Assembly: GCA_020851795.1 (NCBI GenBank)
Contig: JADZCA010000025.1
Location: 1 to 39,337 of the forward strand
Length of the DNA stretch: 39,337 bases
Direction of reading: 5' to 3'
DNA from: Planctomycetota bacterium
Lineage (GTDB): Bacteria > Planctomycetota > PLA2 > JAEUHO01
The number at the start of each line of letters is the position of its first letter. Within the stretch, counting starts at the first letter, position 1. A program made the translations under genes and the position numbers. Below the pieces are notes generated by a model, which was given only the letters and a program-made list of their open reading frames with translations, made no database searches and had not been told where the DNA came from. Below are positions 1 to 8,085 of this stretch, in pieces.

Positions 1-96
1 CTCCTCGATCACTTCGCGGCCCGTCACCAGGCCCGACCGCACCGCCTCGACCACGCGACGCCGCAACTCGGCGTCCGACTCCGTCCCGGTGTCCAT
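1..96 (-). CDS. N-terminal fragment of an unknown protein, cut by the window edge
   Basis: The first 32 codons of a gene that runs off the left end. The ATG at 94-96 is preceded on the minus strand by a good GGAGGG ribosome site about 6 bases upstream. It starts 25 bases after the stop of the TIR gene, so the two are probably co-transcribed. The visible residues are charged and helical (DAELRRRVVEAVRSG, then LVTGREVIEE) and match no family I recognise. Being next to a ThsB-like TIR protein makes a Thoeris partner possible, but 32 residues are too few to say whether this is ThsA. Confidence 0.55.
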   Translation of the reverse strand, partial: MDTGTESDAELRRRVVEAVRSGLVTGREVIEE

Positions 97-121
97 CGCA
101 GCCCTCCGAGAGACCCGCCGA

Positions 122-544
122 TCATGGGGTCTCGGAGCGGCCCTCCGCCAGTGTGGTTGCGCGGGCGTTTACGGTATTCCAGCCCACGATGTCCTTGGCG
201 ACCCGTTGCACGTACTCGGGGATCTGCTGCTGCCCCCACGGAACGACTCCGAGGATGGGGCAGCCGATCCGGCGAGCGAACTCCACCTCGAAATGGATCC
301 AGTCCCGGTACGGCACCCACATCCCTGCCAAGACCAGAAAGACGTCGGCATCGCGCATCTGGTCACGCAGCGCCTTCTCCAACTCCCATTCCTGGCGCAT
401 ATGGAGGGGATCATGTTCGGGCACGCTACGGTTCTCCCACCGGAAGTTCGGCGCCTGCGACAGGAGGTCCTCCAAGCGGTAATAGCCCTGGTTGTGATCC
501 CACGCGTGACTGATGAAGAGGCGGTAGGTTCTGAGAAGAGGCAT
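122..544 (-). CDS. TIR-like (DUF1863, Thoeris ThsB-like) protein
   Basis: A 140-aa protein made almost entirely of one MTH538/DUF1863 TIR-like domain, the fold of Thoeris ThsB sensors. Visible landmarks: FISHAWD (residues 10-16, first strand and loop), VPEHDPL (41-47), DVFLVLAGM (67-75), DWIHFE (81-86) with Glu86 in the place of the TIR catalytic glutamate, GVVPWG (99-104) and IVGWN (119-123). In characterised Thoeris, ThsB senses phage and makes a cyclic ADP-ribose signal from NAD+ that activates ThsA. That role is known for the family and inferred here. The start is supported by GAGGAAA about 8 bases upstream. No ThsA is visible, so it may lie beyond the left edge or be absent. It shares an operon with the truncated gene to its left. 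Confidence 0.85.
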   Translation of the reverse strand: MPLLRTYRLFISHAWDHNQGYYRLEDLLSQAPNFRWENRSVPEHDPLHMRQEWELEKALRDQMRDADVFLVLAGMWVPYRDWIHFEVEFARRIGCPILGVVPWGQQQIPEYVQRVAKDIVGWNTVNARATTLAEGRSETP

Positions 545-872
545 GGCCCATTTCCTCGCTTGAGTCCCTCACAGAGTACGCCGTGGAGGGGACAGCCCGT
601 GGAGACACCGCCGTCCCCGAATTTGGCGAGCCGAGGCGGTTGTCCGATGAAAGGGACGGCCGGGATCGGGTCCGTACAGTCGGAGCGGAGGGCACCACTC
701 AACGGGCCCCACGGGTCTCCGTGATCGGGGCCGAAGGCGGGCACCGGCGCCCATGGACCGGCCCACGCCCCCCCCGGTGTGCGCTCCGATCCAGCTGTCC
801 CCCCGCCATGCCGGACTGGTGCCCTCGGAATGCAGGGGTCGCCCCCCTGTCAAGGCTCGGGTCATCAGGTCC
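545..872. other. Intergenic stretch between the TIR gene and the IS21 remnant
   Basis: No convincing gene. Open frames exist on both strands but their translations are low-complexity Arg/Pro/Gly shadows without motifs. It should hold the promoter of the minus-strand TIR unit, but I see no clear -35/-10 pair. The left boundary of the IS21-derived segment must fall in the right part of this stretch. Confidence 0.5.
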
Positions 873-1073
873 ACCCTTGGCCCGGCCATCGTGACCAGCA
901 ACAAGAGCTTCGAGTCGTGGACCGACGTCGTCCCTGACGCCGTCGTCGCCAGCGCCGTGCTCGACCGCCTGGTCCACCACGCCCACCTCGTCCCGAACGT
1001 GGGCGAGTCGTACCGCATGAAGGACATCAAGAGCCGCAGGAAGACCTCGGACAAGGAGACCAAAACGGCCTGA
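873..1073 (+). pseudogene. istB: Remnant of IS21-family istB (C-terminal end only)
   Basis: About 60 codons that read as the C-terminus of the IstB helper ATPase: IVTSNKSFESW, then VVASAVLDRLVHHAHLV, then GESYRMKDIKSRRK. These correspond to the sensor region and the conserved end of IstB, where intact proteins have T(S)N-SF-EW and ATAILDRLLHHSH followed by GDSYR. Walker A and B, which lie upstream in an intact protein of about 250 aa, are absent, as is istA. In-frame sequence upstream of about 870 no longer resembles IstB, so this is a decayed 5'-truncated copy. It sits just before the repeat-bearing end of the element. Confidence 0.8.
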
Positions 1074-1085
1074 GCCCGCCCGACC

Positions 1086-1138
1086 CGGGGGGTCACGTTA
1101 CGTGACCATCGGGGGGTCACGTGACATGACCAGCCACA
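1086..1138 (+). repeat. IS21-type terminal repeats at the right end of the element
   Basis: Two near-identical 22-base direct repeats at 1086-1107 and 1110-1131, each starting CGGGGGGTCACGT and ending GTGACC or ATGACC. Each unit contains an imperfect palindrome (GGTCACG...CGTGACC). IS21-family elements carry such multiple transposase-binding repeats at their ends and finish in CA. Here the repeats begin 12 bases after the istB stop, and the sequence ends CCAGCCACA at about 1138, the likely outer edge of the element. No matching left end was found in the window. Confidence 0.65.
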
Positions 1139-1294
1139 GGACGTCGAGGAGGTCGGCGTGAGGCCTCTGTAAGAGCGGCTCATGGCGCTCTCCACGGACC
1201 TTGGCGAGGGCAGAGTCGCGCTGGACCGCATGGCCCAGGAGGCGCTCGCCTACGCGATCAGGCCCGAGCGCGTGGAGATCTGGCCTCGGTCGAG

Positions 1295-1320
1295 AAGGGC
1301 CGTCGGCGGCGACGGCCCTT
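1295..1320 (-). terminator. Hairpin terminator after the DUF4268 gene
   Basis: A perfect 11-bp stem (1295-1305 with 1310-1320, AAGGGCCGTCG and its complement) with a 4-base loop. It lies immediately beyond the stop codon of the minus-strand DUF4268 gene. There is only a short T run, so intrinsic termination is likely but not certain. Confidence 0.6.
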
Positions 1321-1321
1321 C

Positions 1322-2335
1322 CTACTCCGCGTCGCCGCCCACGGGCGACGCCAGCGCCTTGACGCGCTTCGCGAACACGTCGTGGAGACGCTCGAGGCGT
1401 TGGCGCAGCCACTCGTGCTGCTCGGGCCACTCCCCCTCCGCCGCGAGACGTGCGGGTCGCGCAACGAACACCCGCTTGGCCGCTACGTGAGGCACGGAGT
1501 ACCAGGTGAGTGCCTCACCGAACTCGCGCTCGATGGGTTCCTTCTGCGCGAGAAGTGCATCGAAGTAGGACTGTGATGGCTGCGCTTCGATGTTGACGCA
1601 GGCGCGAATCTGCTCGCCGTCACCGTAGCTCTGGGCTGCCAGGTCGTAGTCCGACGCCACCGCGGAGAGGTGAAACCCGCTCCGCCCGAGGGCAAGCGTC
1701 ATCCAGCTCTGCGCCTGGGGCTTCTGCGGCTTGAGCAGCTTGCTTCTCCTCTTCAGATGTGCGTGGAAGGCCGTCCAGTACGCCAGCTGCCGTTGGCGCT
1801 GCTCCGTCATGGCGCCGGCCGTTACCGACTCGCCTACGTCTCGGCTCCACGCGTTCGGCCGCGAGACGACGTTGAATTTGGGTGCCACGGCCGACGCACC
1901 GATGCGCCAGAGCTCCAGCTCGAGGCCGAAGAACTGGAAGCGGTCGCCACCGATCTCGTTCAGCCAGTCCAGTGCGGCGCGATGCTCCTCCGTGAAGTTC
2001 GCCGCGATCCAGACCGCCGTACGCACCTCCTGACCCGCGCCATCCAGACCGGCGCAGTAGGTCAGGACTTGGCCGAGGTGGGAGTGGTCGCTTGCCTCCA
2101 GCTGATTCTCCACGAGCACGTAGCGCCCGCTAGTCGTGTCCCGGCAGAGGAGGTCGGCGGAGAATCGACCGACGCCCTTCTCACGCTCGACGGCTTCGAG
2201 CTCGAGGCCCAGAGTGTCGCCGAGTAGGCGGAGGTTCTCCGTCTCGGCGAGCCACGGTGTGAACTCCGAGCTCTCGTTCCCCCAGACCTCACGGATGTTC
2301 ACGGGCTCCATACGTCCAAGCGGCTGCTGGGGCAT
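1322..2335 (-). CDS. DUF4268 domain protein with PD-(D/E)XK-like N-terminal domain
   Basis: A 337-aa protein. The N-terminal half has a nuclease-like core: RFSADLLC with Asp61, then YVLVENQLE with Glu76-Asn-Gln78, then DHSHLGQVLTYCAGL (83-97). This is the signature seen in DUF4268 family proteins and their PD-(D/E)XK-like partners; Gln replaces the usual catalytic Lys. The C-terminal half (from about residue 195, QRQLAYWTAFHAHL) is the DUF4268 domain, rich in aromatic and charged residues. These proteins are common in defence islands and mobile elements; a nucleic-acid role is inferred. I chose the ATG at 2335, which has GGAG about 8 bases upstream; an upstream ATG at 2368 and a downstream one at 2311 are in frame. 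It is monocistronic, with a hairpin directly after its stop. Confidence 0.8.
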   Translation of the reverse strand: MPQQPLGRMEPVNIREVWGNESSEFTPWLAETENLRLLGDTLGLELEAVEREKGVGRFSADLLCRDTTSGRYVLVENQLEASDHSHLGQVLTYCAGLDGAGQEVRTAVWIAANFTEEHRAALDWLNEIGGDRFQFFGLELELWRIGASAVAPKFNVVSRPNAWSRDVGESVTAGAMTEQRQRQLAYWTAFHAHLKRRSKLLKPQKPQAQSWMTLALGRSGFHLSAVASDYDLAAQSYGDGEQIRACVNIEAQPSQSYFDALLAQKEPIEREFGEALTWYSVPHVAAKRVFVARPARLAAEGEWPEQHEWLRQRLERLHDVFAKRVKALASPVGGDAE

Positions 2336-2581
2336 GAGCGAACTCCGGCGACCCACGACCTGTAGCACCAGCAGGCAAGAGAGTGCAACAGTCGAGCCCT
2401 ATCGGCACCGCGGCGCGGCGTCCCGACACCGCGATCGTGTCCGCCTCGTGTGCTGTCGGGCCCACGCCAGGAGGGGACACCAGAATCCAGTCTCGAATAC
2501 CCGACATTGGGATAGCCTGCTGGGGTTCGGAGCGTGCGGTGCCTCCCACGAGGCGCAGCGAGGCGAGCGGAGGCGGACAGC

Positions 2582-3436
2582 GTGGAGCGCAGCGGCGAGG
2601 CGCGCAATCCTCCGACGCGGACGCTGCTCATCGTCGTGGGGACGATTGCTGCGGTCGTCGGGGCGACCACTGGCGTACTCGTGACCGAGGTTCCGGCGCG
2701 GGCATCCAGTGCCCCGCCGCCGGTCGCGAGTCCGCTCCCGTCGGCGGAGGGCGCGGACGCCACACGACGCGAGCGCCTCGCCGCCCTCTGCGCGCGTCAA
2801 CTAGACCTCCAACGTGACGCCGAGGCAAGGCTTGACACGGCACAGGCGGCCGAGGAGGCCGAGCGTGGCGCCCGTGCGGAGGTCGAGCGCGTCGCCGATC
2901 GCGCGTTGCGGCCCGAGGAAACCGCCGAGCGGAGCAAGGCTGCGCGCGACGCCCACCGCTCACGACGAGTCGCCGAGTTGCGGGCCTCGTCGCCCGCCGT
3001 GATGTACCCGGCGATCCGGGCTTCCTCGAACGGACCCTGGGGGGCGAAGTCGCCCTGCCGGATGAAACAGGTCGCCATGGAGCCTCCCCCGCCGACGGCC
3101 GCCTTGACCCCCTCGGCCCGTCGGAGGACACTCGGTCTCCCCTCCTGGGAGGTGGATGGCACGGCGACCGCAACGACACCACGATCCTGCCAAGGCTCCT
3201 CTCGAAGCCAGAACTTTCCGTACACAGAAGCGAATGGGACGCCCCGCCATGCCCCTTGGAGAAGCACTGGACGCGGTGTTCACGGTCCGCCTGAAGAAGG
3301 CCGAGAAGGCGCGCTTCGAGGCGCTCGCGAAGGCGACTTGGCTGTCGCTCACACGGTGGGCGCGGAAGAAGCTGAACGAGGCGGCGGAGGGACGGCCGCG
3401 GTCACATCAGAGCAGCCGAGCATGAGCGAGGGCTGA
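2582..3436 (+). CDS. Possible membrane-anchored coiled-coil protein; 3' part doubtful
   Basis: A GTG start at 2582 follows GGAGG at a good distance. The first about 140 residues look like real protein: a short basic N-terminus, one transmembrane segment (TLLIVVGTIAAVVGATTGVL, about residues 13-32), a Pro/Ser-rich linker, then a long Ala/Glu/Arg coiled coil (about 62-140). After about 3000 the translation becomes low-complexity, and it then overlaps the better-supported ribbon-helix-helix gene in another frame. The true gene has therefore probably lost its 3' end or is frameshifted. A minus-strand ORF also overlaps it. I recognise no family. Confidence 0.3.
   Translation: MERSGEARNPPTRTLLIVVGTIAAVVGATTGVLVTEVPARASSAPPPVASPLPSAEGADATRRERLAALCARQLDLQRDAEARLDTAQAAEEAERGARAEVERVADRALRPEETAERSKAARDAHRSRRVAELRASSPAVMYPAIRASSNGPWGAKSPCRMKQVAMEPPPPTAALTPSARRRTLGLPSWEVDGTATATTPRSCQGSSRSQNFPYTEANGTPRHAPWRSTGRGVHGPPEEGREGALRGAREGDLAVAHTVGAEEAERGGGGTAAVTSEQPSMSEG
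2797..3078 (-). CDS. Possible small ORF overlapping the coiled-coil ORF
   Basis: A 93-codon ORF on the opposite strand. The ATG at 3078 is preceded by GGGGAGG at a normal distance. The first about 40 residues (MATCFIRQGDFAPQGPFEEA, then IAGYITAGDEAR) look protein-like. The rest mirrors the codons of the plus-strand coiled coil and is probably not meaningful. It may be the surviving start of a gene whose end was lost when the two segments were joined. No family recognised. Confidence 0.2.
   Translation of the reverse strand: MATCFIRQGDFAPQGPFEEARIAGYITAGDEARNSATRRERWASRAALLRSAVSSGRNARSATRSTSARAPRSASSAACAVSSLASASRWRSS
3234..3425 (+). CDS. Small ribbon-helix-helix type protein
   Basis: A 63-aa protein, MGRPAMPLGEALDAVFTVRL followed by KKAEKARFEALAKAT and LSLTRWARKKLNEA. 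The pattern is a beta strand (VFTVRL) then two helices separated by a short turn, typical of RHH proteins such as MobC-like accessory factors and antitoxins. Such proteins bind operator or oriT DNA as dimers. The ATG at 3234 is chosen because the conserved GRP start of such proteins follows; the ribosome site is weak (AGAAG). It ends 70 bases before the DUF6119 gene on the same strand, so it could be its autoregulator. That link is inference. Confidence 0.5.
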   Translation: MGRPAMPLGEALDAVFTVRLKKAEKARFEALAKATWLSLTRWARKKLNEAAEGRPRSHQSSRA

Positions 3437-3495
3437 TGCCGCGACTGGCGAACCGGGCGTAGGACCTCCGATACCCGGTAGGGAGGAGCAGCGAC

Positions 3496-5073
3496 ATGGC
3501 GGCCACAACTCGACAGTTTACGATCTTCCTGCTGAAGGCAGATGTTGCCGATCCGCAGGGCGCACTGAAGCCCGATGCCCGCGTGACCGCGCACGCCGTG
3601 CGGCAGCGTTTGCCGTTCACAGGTACCTGCTTCTTCCGAGATGAGCGACGTAACCGGCCCGGCTGGCTACCGCTTCTCATCGAGGGCGTCGAGAATCCTC
3701 CGGAGGACTTGCGCAACGCTAGCAACGGTGCGGTGCTTGTCGTCAGATCGAGTGGTCGGCTGTTCGCATTTGCCTTTGGCTACGGACGCGCCTTGCTTCG
3801 TCCGGACGCGTACGAGCGGCGATTCGGGTTGCGAGTTGTTCTAAACACGGTTGACCCCAAGCGCCTTCGCAGCATCGACAGTCAGACCTTCGAGGATCTC
3901 TCTCTCCAGAGCAAGCGGCAGGTGAGCCAAGCCTCTGGCGTAGAGGAGTTTGGCCTCGACATCGAGCGCGACATGCTGCGGGCCGTAACGGGGCAGCCGC
4001 GCGATCCTTCTTTGGCAAAGGTCCTATCCGGCTCCGATGCCCTCGCAGTTACCTGCGTTGCAGAGTTCAAGGACCTGGCGGAGAAGTGCGCCGCACTGCT
4101 CCGCGCCTACGAGTCCACGGACTACAAGGCCGCGTTCGAGTGGATCGATCACATCGAGCCGGTCACTGATCCGGATACGATACGGGATCTCGATGCGCGT
4201 CTGCTCGCCGCACTGAACTCCAAGCGTGTGGAGCATGTCCATCTCTCGCCACCGCAAGTAATTGACTGGGAACGCATTGGTGGCTTCCTGCTGCCTGGCA
4301 TGCGCAAGGGCTCCTCCGAGCCCCGGCCCGAAATGGAAATCACGGAACTCCTGTCTTCGCGCCCGGAGCCACTGACCAGAGAGGCTCTCAAGAGCGGCAG
4401 CATCCGGGCAATCGCCTCGGATTCGGATTCGGTTGTCTACGAGTGGTCGATCTACGACTGTCTTGTATTCGAGGTCAGGGTGAACCCGCTTTACGTCCTG
4501 TCGGCTGGCGACTGGTCCCGAATCGATGGTGGCTACGCCGATGGGGTGCGCAAGCGCGTTGAGAAGATTCCTAAGTGCCGGATCGTACTTGTCGATGCGA
4601 AGGCTGGCGAGCGAGAGGGCGACTACAACCGAAGAGCAGCAAAATCTGACCCGAACCTCGCGCTGATGGATAAGCAGCTAGTTCGCGTTCCCGGAACGGG
4701 AACGTCGATCGAGATCTGCGATCTCGCACACAAGTCGGGTTCACTACTTCACCTAAAGCGTGGCCGCGCTTCGAGCAACCTAAGCCATCTTTGGATGCAG
4801 GGGGTGATGTCAGCCGAGGCGCTGCTCGCAGATTCGAGCGTTCGAGACGCGGCTCGCAAGAAGCTGGCCAGCAAGGGAGCCCGATTCTCTTCGGTCATCA
4901 AGAAGGCTCAGGACGATCGGAGCTTCAGGGTCGGGTTCGGTCTTCTGGTCCCGGCGGGCACGCGTGTTCCGCAGGACTTGCCTTTCTTTAGTCAGGCGAG
5001 CCTCGCGCACGCGCATGATCGTCTGCGATTGCTGAAAGTTCGCGCAAGTCTCCGCGCAATCGACGTACTCTAG
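3496..5073 (+). CDS. TIGR04141 / DUF6119 family sporadically distributed protein
   Basis: A 525-aa protein that reads as a full-length member of the TIGR04141 (DUF6119) family. The N-terminus (RQFTIFLLKADVADPQGAL) is the family's typical opening strand. Later landmarks are LFAFAFGYGRALLRPDAYER (about 90-109), a C-terminal CRIVLVDAKAG stretch and the family motif HLKRGRASSNLSHLW (about 419-433). Function is unknown; members occur patchily in genomic islands beside restriction systems. The start has a strong GGGAGGAG about 8 bases upstream. GC and codon use are clearly lower than in the right half of the window, suggesting transfer. It converges with the res gene, with 18 bases between the stops. 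Confidence 0.8.
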   Translation: MAATTRQFTIFLLKADVADPQGALKPDARVTAHAVRQRLPFTGTCFFRDERRNRPGWLPLLIEGVENPPEDLRNASNGAVLVVRSSGRLFAFAFGYGRALLRPDAYERRFGLRVVLNTVDPKRLRSIDSQTFEDLSLQSKRQVSQASGVEEFGLDIERDMLRAVTGQPRDPSLAKVLSGSDALAVTCVAEFKDLAEKCAALLRAYESTDYKAAFEWIDHIEPVTDPDTIRDLDARLLAALNSKRVEHVHLSPPQVIDWERIGGFLLPGMRKGSSEPRPEMEITELLSSRPEPLTREALKSGSIRAIASDSDSVVYEWSIYDCLVFEVRVNPLYVLSAGDWSRIDGGYADGVRKRVEKIPKCRIVLVDAKAGEREGDYNRRAAKSDPNLALMDKQLVRVPGTGTSIEICDLAHKSGSLLHLKRGRASSNLSHLWMQGVMSAEALLADSSVRDAARKKLASKGARFSSVIKKAQDDRSFRVGFGLLVPAGTRVPQDLPFFSQASLAHAHDRLRLLKVRASLRAIDVL

Positions 5074-5091
5074 GAACTCCCCGACGCTCGA

Positions 5092-8085
5092 CTACGTCTT
5101 CCCCCGTCTCGCCGCCACGGCGTCCTGGAACGTCGAGAAGTCCTTGGCCACCTCGAACCCCACGTCACCGCCGACGGCCTCGAAGTGCGCCTTCCCGCAC
5201 CTGATCTTCGCCTCCTCGATCGGTCGGAGCGCCCCGGCGAAGAGATCCACGCCCTTCGTCTCGACGACGAAGTAAAGCCGGTCGCGCCCGTCCTCCTCGA
5301 CGAGGACAGCCCAGTCGGGGTTGTACGACCCGAGCGGCGTCGGGATCGTGAACCAGCCCGGCAACTTCGCGTAAACCCTGATCGCAGTGTTCTTCTCCAG
5401 TTGATCGGCGAACGCAGCCTCCGGCTTAGAGTCGTAGACTACCTGCTCGTAGACAGCCTTGGTGGCATCCAAGAGACTGCGCAGATACCCCGTCAGTTCC
5501 TCGGTCTCGAAGAGTTCCTGAGCGTAGTAGTCGCCGTCCCCGAGGCGCTGGTACCGGATGCCGTCCACAATGGCGAGCCGCTTGCAACGGTTGATGGCCT
5601 CGGCGGCGTGCTCGATGAACTTCTGCGGGTTCAGCCTGAAGTCGTCGAGTCGCTGGCTGCCGACGAGGATGCGGTAGATCGACCGGCGCGTGAGCTGGGT
5701 CCGGTCCTGGAGGTCAGTGAGCAGGTCGGGGAGTTCGATGTCGCCCTCACTCAGGGTGACTCCAAGCGCACCGTCGCGAACCTCGGTAGCCTGGATGCCC
5801 GCCTTCCCAATCGCAAGGTCCGCCTTCCGCCACTGAAGCCGAGTTCGCGGAATCGAAGGGGCGTCACACAGCGCCTGCACACACTGTTCGATCAACTTCT
5901 CGTTGTCGAAGAGGACCCGATAGGTCGTCTTGTGCTTGATCCGGTCCCAGAGCGCCTTGAACTCCGGGCCGTGGAGGACCGCCTGGCGCGGCCGGACAGG
6001 ACGGCGCTCGTCGGCGTTCTTGATGTCCAGCTTCCCAGCCAGCCGCTTCAGGAGATGCACGACCTGATCCCGCTGCGCGTTGAACTGCTCCGGCAGTTCG
6101 ACCGTCCCGTCCTTGAGCGCCTTCTTCAGCGTGTCCTGCACGCGCCCCCTGGCGTCGATGTAGCCCTTCGACTTCAGCGCCTCCCACACCTCCTTCGAGG
6201 CATCGAAGCCGAGCGGGGTCGTCTTCCCCGAGGCGTCCGTAGTCGAGATGGCAGCGAACTGGTGGGCCTCGACGATCCCGAACCGGATTCCGGTGTCTTC
6301 CTCGATCTCGCTCTGGAGGTTGCGGGCGAAATCTTCGTAGCTCTCCGTCGCGACGACCGTGAGGGTGTTTACCTCGAAGCCACGAAGGCGGACGCCCTCC
6401 TGGTTCACGCAGAGCCTGAGCCCGCGACCGATCGTCTGCCGCCGCTCCCGCTCGGTTCGGATGTCGCGCAGCGTGCAGATCTGGAACACGTTGGGGTTGT
6501 CCCACCCCTCGCGGAGGGCAGAGTGGGAGAAGATGAACCTTAGAGGCGTTTCGAAGGAGAGCAGCCGCTCCTTGTCCCGCATGATCAGGCTGTAGGCGCG
6601 TTCGGCGCTGTCCCGCCCGGTCTGGTTGGTCTCGCTGGTATCCGTCCACGTGACGCCCTTCTTGTCGATCGAGAAGTACCCGTCGTGGACCTCCTCGGCC
6701 GCCCGCGTGAGGTCCACTTCCTTGAACAGCGTGTCGTACTCGGGAAGGCGTGCCGCCCGCCGATACTCCTCCTCGAAGATGCGGGCGTAGTCGCCCTTGA
6801 TCGCCGCGCCGTCCGGACCGTACTGCCGGTAGCGCGCCACTTCATCTATGAAGAACAGCGAAAGCACCTTGATGCCCTGGGGGCGGAGGCGCTTCTCCTT
6901 GTCGAGGTGTTCGCGAATCGTCCGGCGGATCATCTCGCGCTGCACGGCGAGGGCATCCACGTCGCCCCACGCTTGGCCTTCGCGGAGCAGCATCTCGCCG
7001 CCGGGGACGCGCAGCTCGGCATACGCACTGCCCTTGGCCACATTCAGTGTGCCGATGCGGCAGCCCGCGTACACCGCCCGACGGGTCGTCTGCTCCAAGT
7101 CGTCGCCGTCCTGGACCACGACCTCTTGGCGGGAGACGGTGCTAGCGGTCTGAACGTCGAGTTCGACCTTCGCGGAGATCGTCCCGCGCTTGCTCTGGAC
7201 CGAGACAAGTCGGACGTAAGGCTTGTTGTTCGCGTTCTCGACCGTGGCGGACGCGACCTCGATCTGCTTCACCAGACGGCGCTCGTACGCATCGACGGCG
7301 TCCAGTCGGTAGACCATGTGGTGCTTGGCCACATGCGTGGCCGAGTACCGGAGCGTGCAGAGCGGCCCCATAGCATCGAGTGCCGCCTTGCCCTTCCCCT
7401 TCAGGCCACCGTCCACGCTCTGCGGCTCGTCTACGATGATGATTGGGCAAGTCGCCTTGATCAGGTCGATCGGCCTCTCGCCGCCGGTCTGCTCGCGGTC
7501 CTTGTACAGGTTGTTTACGTCCTCCTTGTTGATCGCCCCGACCGTGACGACCATGATCTGGACCGTCGCGCTCGTAGCGAAGTTGCGGACCTGGCCGAGC
7601 CTCCCGGAGTCGTATAGGAAGTAGACGAAGGGGACGCCCGCGTAGAGCCCCTTGAAGTGGTCCTCCATGATCTGGAGCGACTTGTAGACGCCCTCCTTGA
7701 TCGCCACCGAGGGAACGACGATCACGAACTTCGTGAAGCCGAAGCGCTTGTTCAGCTCGAAGATTGTCCGCAGGTAGACGTAGGTCTTTCCGGTGCCCGT
7801 CTCCATCTCGACCGTGAAGTCGCCCGACGTGAGCGCCGTCGAGGGGGGCAGGCCGCCACGCAGTTGCACGGCGTTGACATTGTCGAGCAGCTCGTCATCG
7901 AGGAGCCGGAGGCGGTTCCCGATGCCTAGGTCGGACTCGGCGAACGCCAGCCGCGTCTGCCGATCGTCCGCGTCCTTGGCGACAGTAAACTCCGTGCGGC
8001 AGAGCTCCTGCCCCCGGAAGAGGTCGCAGACGGCCTCGATGGCGGCCAGCTGGTAGTCCAGGTCCGGCTCGAAGTGGAGCTTCAT
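5092..8085 (-). CDS. res: Type III restriction enzyme, Res subunit (helicase-nuclease)
   Basis: A 997-aa protein of normal length for type III Res. Superfamily 2 helicase motifs are in order: Walker A METGTGKT (94-101), DEPQ box (219-222), SATH (248-251), SHSALREGWDNPNVFQ (520-535) and motif VI QTIGRGLR (550-557). The C-terminal nuclease has PDW (923-925) and VVETKG with Glu942-x-Lys944, the PD-(D/E)XK core seen in EcoP-type Res. The enzyme uses ATP to communicate between sites and cuts near asymmetric target sites when Mod has not methylated them. Its ATG overlaps the mod stop (ATGA at 8083-8087... read on the minus strand), so translation is coupled. It is the last gene of the four-gene operon. 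All key residues are present, so it is likely active. Confidence 0.93.
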   Translation of the reverse strand: MKLHFEPDLDYQLAAIEAVCDLFRGQELCRTEFTVAKDADDRQTRLAFAESDLGIGNRLRLLDDELLDNVNAVQLRGGLPPSTALTSGDFTVEMETGTGKTYVYLRTIFELNKRFGFTKFVIVVPSVAIKEGVYKSLQIMEDHFKGLYAGVPFVYFLYDSGRLGQVRNFATSATVQIMVVTVGAINKEDVNNLYKDREQTGGERPIDLIKATCPIIIVDEPQSVDGGLKGKGKAALDAMGPLCTLRYSATHVAKHHMVYRLDAVDAYERRLVKQIEVASATVENANNKPYVRLVSVQSKRGTISAKVELDVQTASTVSRQEVVVQDGDDLEQTTRRAVYAGCRIGTLNVAKGSAYAELRVPGGEMLLREGQAWGDVDALAVQREMIRRTIREHLDKEKRLRPQGIKVLSLFFIDEVARYRQYGPDGAAIKGDYARIFEEEYRRAARLPEYDTLFKEVDLTRAAEEVHDGYFSIDKKGVTWTDTSETNQTGRDSAERAYSLIMRDKERLLSFETPLRFIFSHSALREGWDNPNVFQICTLRDIRTERERRQTIGRGLRLCVNQEGVRLRGFEVNTLTVVATESYEDFARNLQSEIEEDTGIRFGIVEAHQFAAISTTDASGKTTPLGFDASKEVWEALKSKGYIDARGRVQDTLKKALKDGTVELPEQFNAQRDQVVHLLKRLAGKLDIKNADERRPVRPRQAVLHGPEFKALWDRIKHKTTYRVLFDNEKLIEQCVQALCDAPSIPRTRLQWRKADLAIGKAGIQATEVRDGALGVTLSEGDIELPDLLTDLQDRTQLTRRSIYRILVGSQRLDDFRLNPQKFIEHAAEAINRCKRLAIVDGIRYQRLGDGDYYAQELFETEELTGYLRSLLDATKAVYEQVVYDSKPEAAFADQLEKNTAIRVYAKLPGWFTIPTPLGSYNPDWAVLVEEDGRDRLYFVVETKGVDLFAGALRPIEEAKIRCGKAHFEAVGGDVGFEVAKDFSTFQDAVAARRGKT

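Noticed and set aside
1182..1321. Small plus-strand ORF starting MALSTDLGEGRVALDRMAQE
   Set aside because: No good ribosome site; it runs into the terminator and antisense of the DUF4268 gene, with no recognisable family.
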